From contig JAVMKL010000272.1 in the NCBI GenBank assembly GCA_031732875.1, positions 1 through 14,862 on the forward strand: DNA of 14,862 bases, given 5' to 3'. The number at the start of each line of letters is the position of its first letter. The first letter of the stretch is position 1. Shown in pieces: positions 12,757-14,862 of this stretch. Below the pieces are notes generated by a model. It was not told the origin of the DNA, ran no database searches, and was given only the letters and a program-made list of their open reading frames with translations. The position numbers and the translations under genes are program-made. Origin of the DNA: JAVMKJ01 sp031732875 (GTDB taxonomy: Bacteria; Pseudomonadota; Gammaproteobacteria; Competibacterales; Competibacteraceae).

Positions 12757-13560
12757 TCAGTGATCCTCGTGCGCCATGCTCAGGTACACGATCGTCAGCA
12801 CCATGAAGATGAAGGCTTGCAGGGTGATGATCAGGAGGTGAAACACCGCCCACGGCCAGCCCAAGGTGAACTGGATCCACCAGGGCAGCAGCGCGATCAG
12901 GATGAAAATCAGTTCGCCCGCATACAGGTTGCCGAACAACCGCAGACCGAGCGAGATGGGCTTGGCCAAGTCTTCGACAATCCGCAGCAGCAGGTTGAAG
13001 GGCATAAACCATTTGCCGAAGGGATGGGTCAACACTTCCATGGTAAAATGCCCCGGCCCCTTGACCTTGATACTGTAGTAGTAGACGAGCAGCAGCACCG
13101 AGATGGACATGCCGAAGGTCGAATTCAGGTCGGTGGAAGGCACCGTGCGCAGATAGGGAATGCCCAGCACGCCGGCGATAGCCGGCAAAAGGTCCACCGG
13201 GATCAAGTCCATCGCATTCCACAGGAACACCCAGGCAAAAATCGTCAACGCCAGTGGCGCGATGACTGGATTGCGGCCATGAAAAGAATCCTTAACCTGG
13301 GTATCGACGAAATCGACCATGATCTCGCAGAAATTCTGCAATCCCCCGGGCACGTCACTGGTGGCGGATTTCGCCGCTTTCGTGAACAGCCACAGGAATA
13401 GCGCCCCCAAACCGATCGAGAAAAACAGGGTATCCACATGCACTACCCCAAAACCGCCCGTCTCTTCTCCATGCAGGAACTTCATCTGGGCAAGATCGAA
13501 CCGGAGATTGGTCAAGTGGTGGATGATGTACCCTGTTGCGGAATGACCACTTTCGCTCAT
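12757..13560 (-). CDS. atpB: ATP synthase Fo a subunit
   Basis: 267 residues from ATG 13560, which overlaps the atpI stop as ATGA and follows GAGG. The in-frame sequence upstream lies inside atpI and is not family sequence. This membrane protein forms the proton half-channels beside the c-ring. The essential arginine is R207 in ISLGLRLFGNLYAGELIF, with N211 and E216 on the same helix. H241 and Q248 in the last helix match E. coli H245 and Q252. Five to six hydrophobic helices are evident, including TLFFSIGLGALFLWLF near 44-59 and ISVLLLVYYYSI near 153-164. Complete and ordinary. Confidence 0.97.
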   Translation of the reverse strand: MSESGHSATGYIIHHLTNLRFDLAQMKFLHGEETGGFGVVHVDTLFFSIGLGALFLWLFTKAAKSATSDVPGGLQNFCEIMVDFVDTQVKDSFHGRNPVIAPLALTIFAWVFLWNAMDLIPVDLLPAIAGVLGIPYLRTVPSTDLNSTFGMSISVLLLVYYYSIKVKGPGHFTMEVLTHPFGKWFMPFNLLLRIVEDLAKPISLGLRLFGNLYAGELIFILIALLPWWIQFTLGWPWAVFHLLIITLQAFIFMVLTIVYLSMAHEDH

Positions 13561-13937
13561 AGCGTCCTCACCGAAGCATCGAATGTGAAGGGTAATGCCA
13601 GCCAGTACGCCATCAGCGCCGCCATATACGCCAGCAGAAGCGGGAGGGGTGAGACCTCGAACCAAAGGAGGGCGGCGCTCAGCAGAACGATCGTCAACAG
13701 GATCTTAACGACCTCGCCCACATAGAACGCCCGGGCGACTTGAGCGGCGGGCGAGCCGATACGTACCGAAAAGACCTTGCTGGCGAAGTACAAGGTGGCG
13801 AGAGTGCTGATGCCACCGCCGACTACCGAGGAATAGGCGGCATGGAGGTTGCCGAACACGAAAGCGACGCTTGCAATCACCAGCGTGACGAGCAGCTGAA
13901 CGAGGGTGATTTTGCGAGTGACCTGTTTTGCGCCCAT
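13557..13937 (-). CDS. atpI: ATP synthase assembly protein AtpI (subunit I)
   Basis: 126 residues with four hydrophobic helices: about 11-29 (TLVQLLVTLVIASVAFVFG), 34-52, 74-92 and 96-115. AtpI is a membrane protein that helps assemble the c-ring and is not part of the finished enzyme. The RAFYVGEVVKILLT segment near 69-82 is typical of the family. First gene of the operon, about 155 bp after the predicted transcription start. Its stop overlaps the atpB start as ATGA. The ribosome binding site is weak, which fits the low expression usual for atpI. Confidence 0.92.
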   Translation of the reverse strand: MGAKQVTRKITLVQLLVTLVIASVAFVFGNLHAAYSSVVGGGISTLATLYFASKVFSVRIGSPAAQVARAFYVGEVVKILLTIVLLSAALLWFEVSPLPLLLAYMAALMAYWLALPFTFDASVRTL

Positions 13938-14054
13938 GGCTCGTGTTAGTTCTAATTGTCCAGGCGCCGCACTGCGTCGGGCATGTTATATAGTTATGAT
14001 CTGTTATGGTTTTGTATGATTTTCATCTCCGCGGCATTTCGGAATCCCTCCCCA

Positions 14055-14071
14055 AACCCGGCTTCCGGGTT
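14055..14071 (-). other. Leader hairpin of the atp transcript
   Basis: AACCCGG-AAG-CCGGGTT forms a perfect 7-bp stem about 25 nt into the predicted leader. No T run follows. It may stabilise the 5' end of the mRNA; role inferred. Confidence 0.45.
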
Positions 14072-14099
14072 ATTCTCCGACCGCGCAGAGCACCCCGAA

Positions 14100-14129
14100 A
14101 TTATAGGGAATTTGGCATATCGGGGTCAA
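14100..14129 (-). promoter_or_regulatory. Promoter of the ATP synthase operon
   Basis: On the minus strand TTGACC (14124-14129) is a near-perfect -35 and TATAAT (14100-14105) a perfect -10, separated by 18 bp. The expected start is near 14093, giving a leader of about 155 nt before atpI. The -35 begins 14 bp after the parB stop, so the operon does not depend on read-through from parB. A second AT-rich -10-like stretch (TATATAAC, near 13985) lacks a good -35. Confidence 0.8.
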
Positions 14130-14143
14130 CGAAAATTACGGTG

Positions 14144-14862
14144 TCACTTAACGCGGGCTATGATGCCATCCAGCTCATCCAGATTGTTGTAGTGGATAAC
14201 CACGCATCCCTTGCCGGATGTACCATGCTGCAACCGCACCCGGGCGCCGAGCCGCTCCGACAGATCGTCCTGCAGCAGGCGGATATTGGGGTCGAGCGGC
14301 TTCGACGGCGGCGGCGCGACGGCATCCTGCTGGAAGCGGCGCGCCAATTGCTCGGTCTCCCGGGCCGACAGACCGCGCAGCAGCACCTGGCGAGCGGCTT
14401 CCCGCTGTAAAAGGGGCGGAAGCGGCAGGAGAGCGCGAGCATGTCCCATGTCCAACTTGCGATCCCTCACCAGTTGTTGGACATCCTCCGCCAGTTCCAG
14501 CAGGCGCAACAGGTTGGTGACCGCGGCCCGCGACCGGCCCACCGCTTCGGCCGCCTGCTGGTGGGTGAGATCGAATTCGGCAATCAGCCGCCGGAGGGCG
14601 GCGGCCTCCTCCAGGGGATTGAGATTCTCGCGCTGGATATTCTCGATCAACGCCATGGCGATGGCCGCCTGATCAGACACCTCACGGATCACGGCGGGCA
14701 CTTCACGCAACTCCGCCAATTGCGCCGCCCGCCAACGCCGTTCGCCGGCAATCAACTCATAGCGCCCCTCTCCCAGCGGGCGCACCACGACCGGCTGCAC
14801 CACACCTTGGGCGCGGATGGAATCGGCCAGTTCCCGCAAGGTATCCTCGCGCAGGTCCTGGC
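14144..14862 (-). CDS. parB: Chromosome partitioning protein ParB, N-terminus beyond the window
   Basis: 238 residues are visible; the frame runs off the right edge, where roughly 50-60 N-terminal residues should follow. ParB is a CTP-dependent clamp that binds parS sites near the origin and works with ParA in chromosome segregation. The edge residues LRELADSIRAQGVVQPVVV begin the ParB/sulfiredoxin domain. GERRWRAA is the CTP-binding motif, and ENIQRENLNPLEEA is the family signature. A helix-turn-helix with LTHQQAAEAVGRSRAAVTNL binds parS. The last 50 residues, ending LDELDGIIARVK, are the dimerisation domain. A GC-rich linker rich in Pro and Ala lies before it. ParB next to atpI is common in gammaproteobacteria and indicates an origin-proximal location. 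Confidence 0.96.
   Translation of the reverse strand, partial: QDLREDTLRELADSIRAQGVVQPVVVRPLGEGRYELIAGERRWRAAQLAELREVPAVIREVSDQAAIAMALIENIQRENLNPLEEAAALRRLIAEFDLTHQQAAEAVGRSRAAVTNLLRLLELAEDVQQLVRDRKLDMGHARALLPLPPLLQREAARQVLLRGLSARETEQLARRFQQDAVAPPPSKPLDPNIRLLQDDLSERLGARVRLQHGTSGKGCVVIHYNNLDELDGIIARVK

Noticed and set aside
1..14862. CRISPR array, rRNA genes, riboswitches or a complete new defence system
   Set aside because: No regularly spaced repeats, no rRNA signatures, and no effector, nuclease, methyltransferase or toxin-antitoxin pair could be supported; the accessory part holds one HsdS fragment, one unknown protein and small coiled-coil genes only.

Overview
The window reads as a chromosome segment of a GC-rich gammaproteobacterium. 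The gene order parB - atpIBEFHAGDC - glmU - gltX, the 94-residue AtpE and the tRNA sequences point that way. From remembered protein similarity alone, the Competibacteraceae or a nearby lineage is a reasonable guess, but no marker here fixes the genus.

Layout. Everything from about 3577 to the right edge lies on the minus strand and is intact housekeeping DNA. Reading in the direction of transcription it holds the end of parB, a consensus-like promoter, nine ATP synthase genes (atpI, B, E, F, H, A, G, D, C), a strong intrinsic terminator, glmU, gltX, and a tRNA-Ala(GGC)/tRNA-Glu(TTC) pair with its own promoter. The ATP synthase genes encode the complete F1Fo enzyme plus its assembly factor. 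GlmU supplies UDP-GlcNAc for the cell wall. GltX charges the tRNA-Glu encoded just downstream of it.

Positions 1-3576 are different: all genes run on the plus strand, toward the tRNA cluster, and look accessory. They are (i) a visibly AT-rich, 5'-broken type I restriction specificity (HsdS-like) fragment next to a possible insertion-sequence end; (ii) an intact 392-residue protein that I cannot assign; and (iii) a translationally overlapping run of very small genes that share an N-terminal coiled-coil signature, headed by a frameshifted DUF5681-like gene. Two of the five genes in that run are frameshifted. The segment stops about 225 bp short of the 3' end of tRNA-Glu, a classic integration target, so it may be the decayed right part of an integrated element whose other end is to the left of the window.

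I found no complete new defence or mobile system. The items most worth following are the unassigned 392-residue protein beside the HsdS fragment, the coiled-coil micro-gene array, the serial in-frame stop-codon repeats behind atpC, and the tRNA promoter placed four bases after the gltX stop codon.
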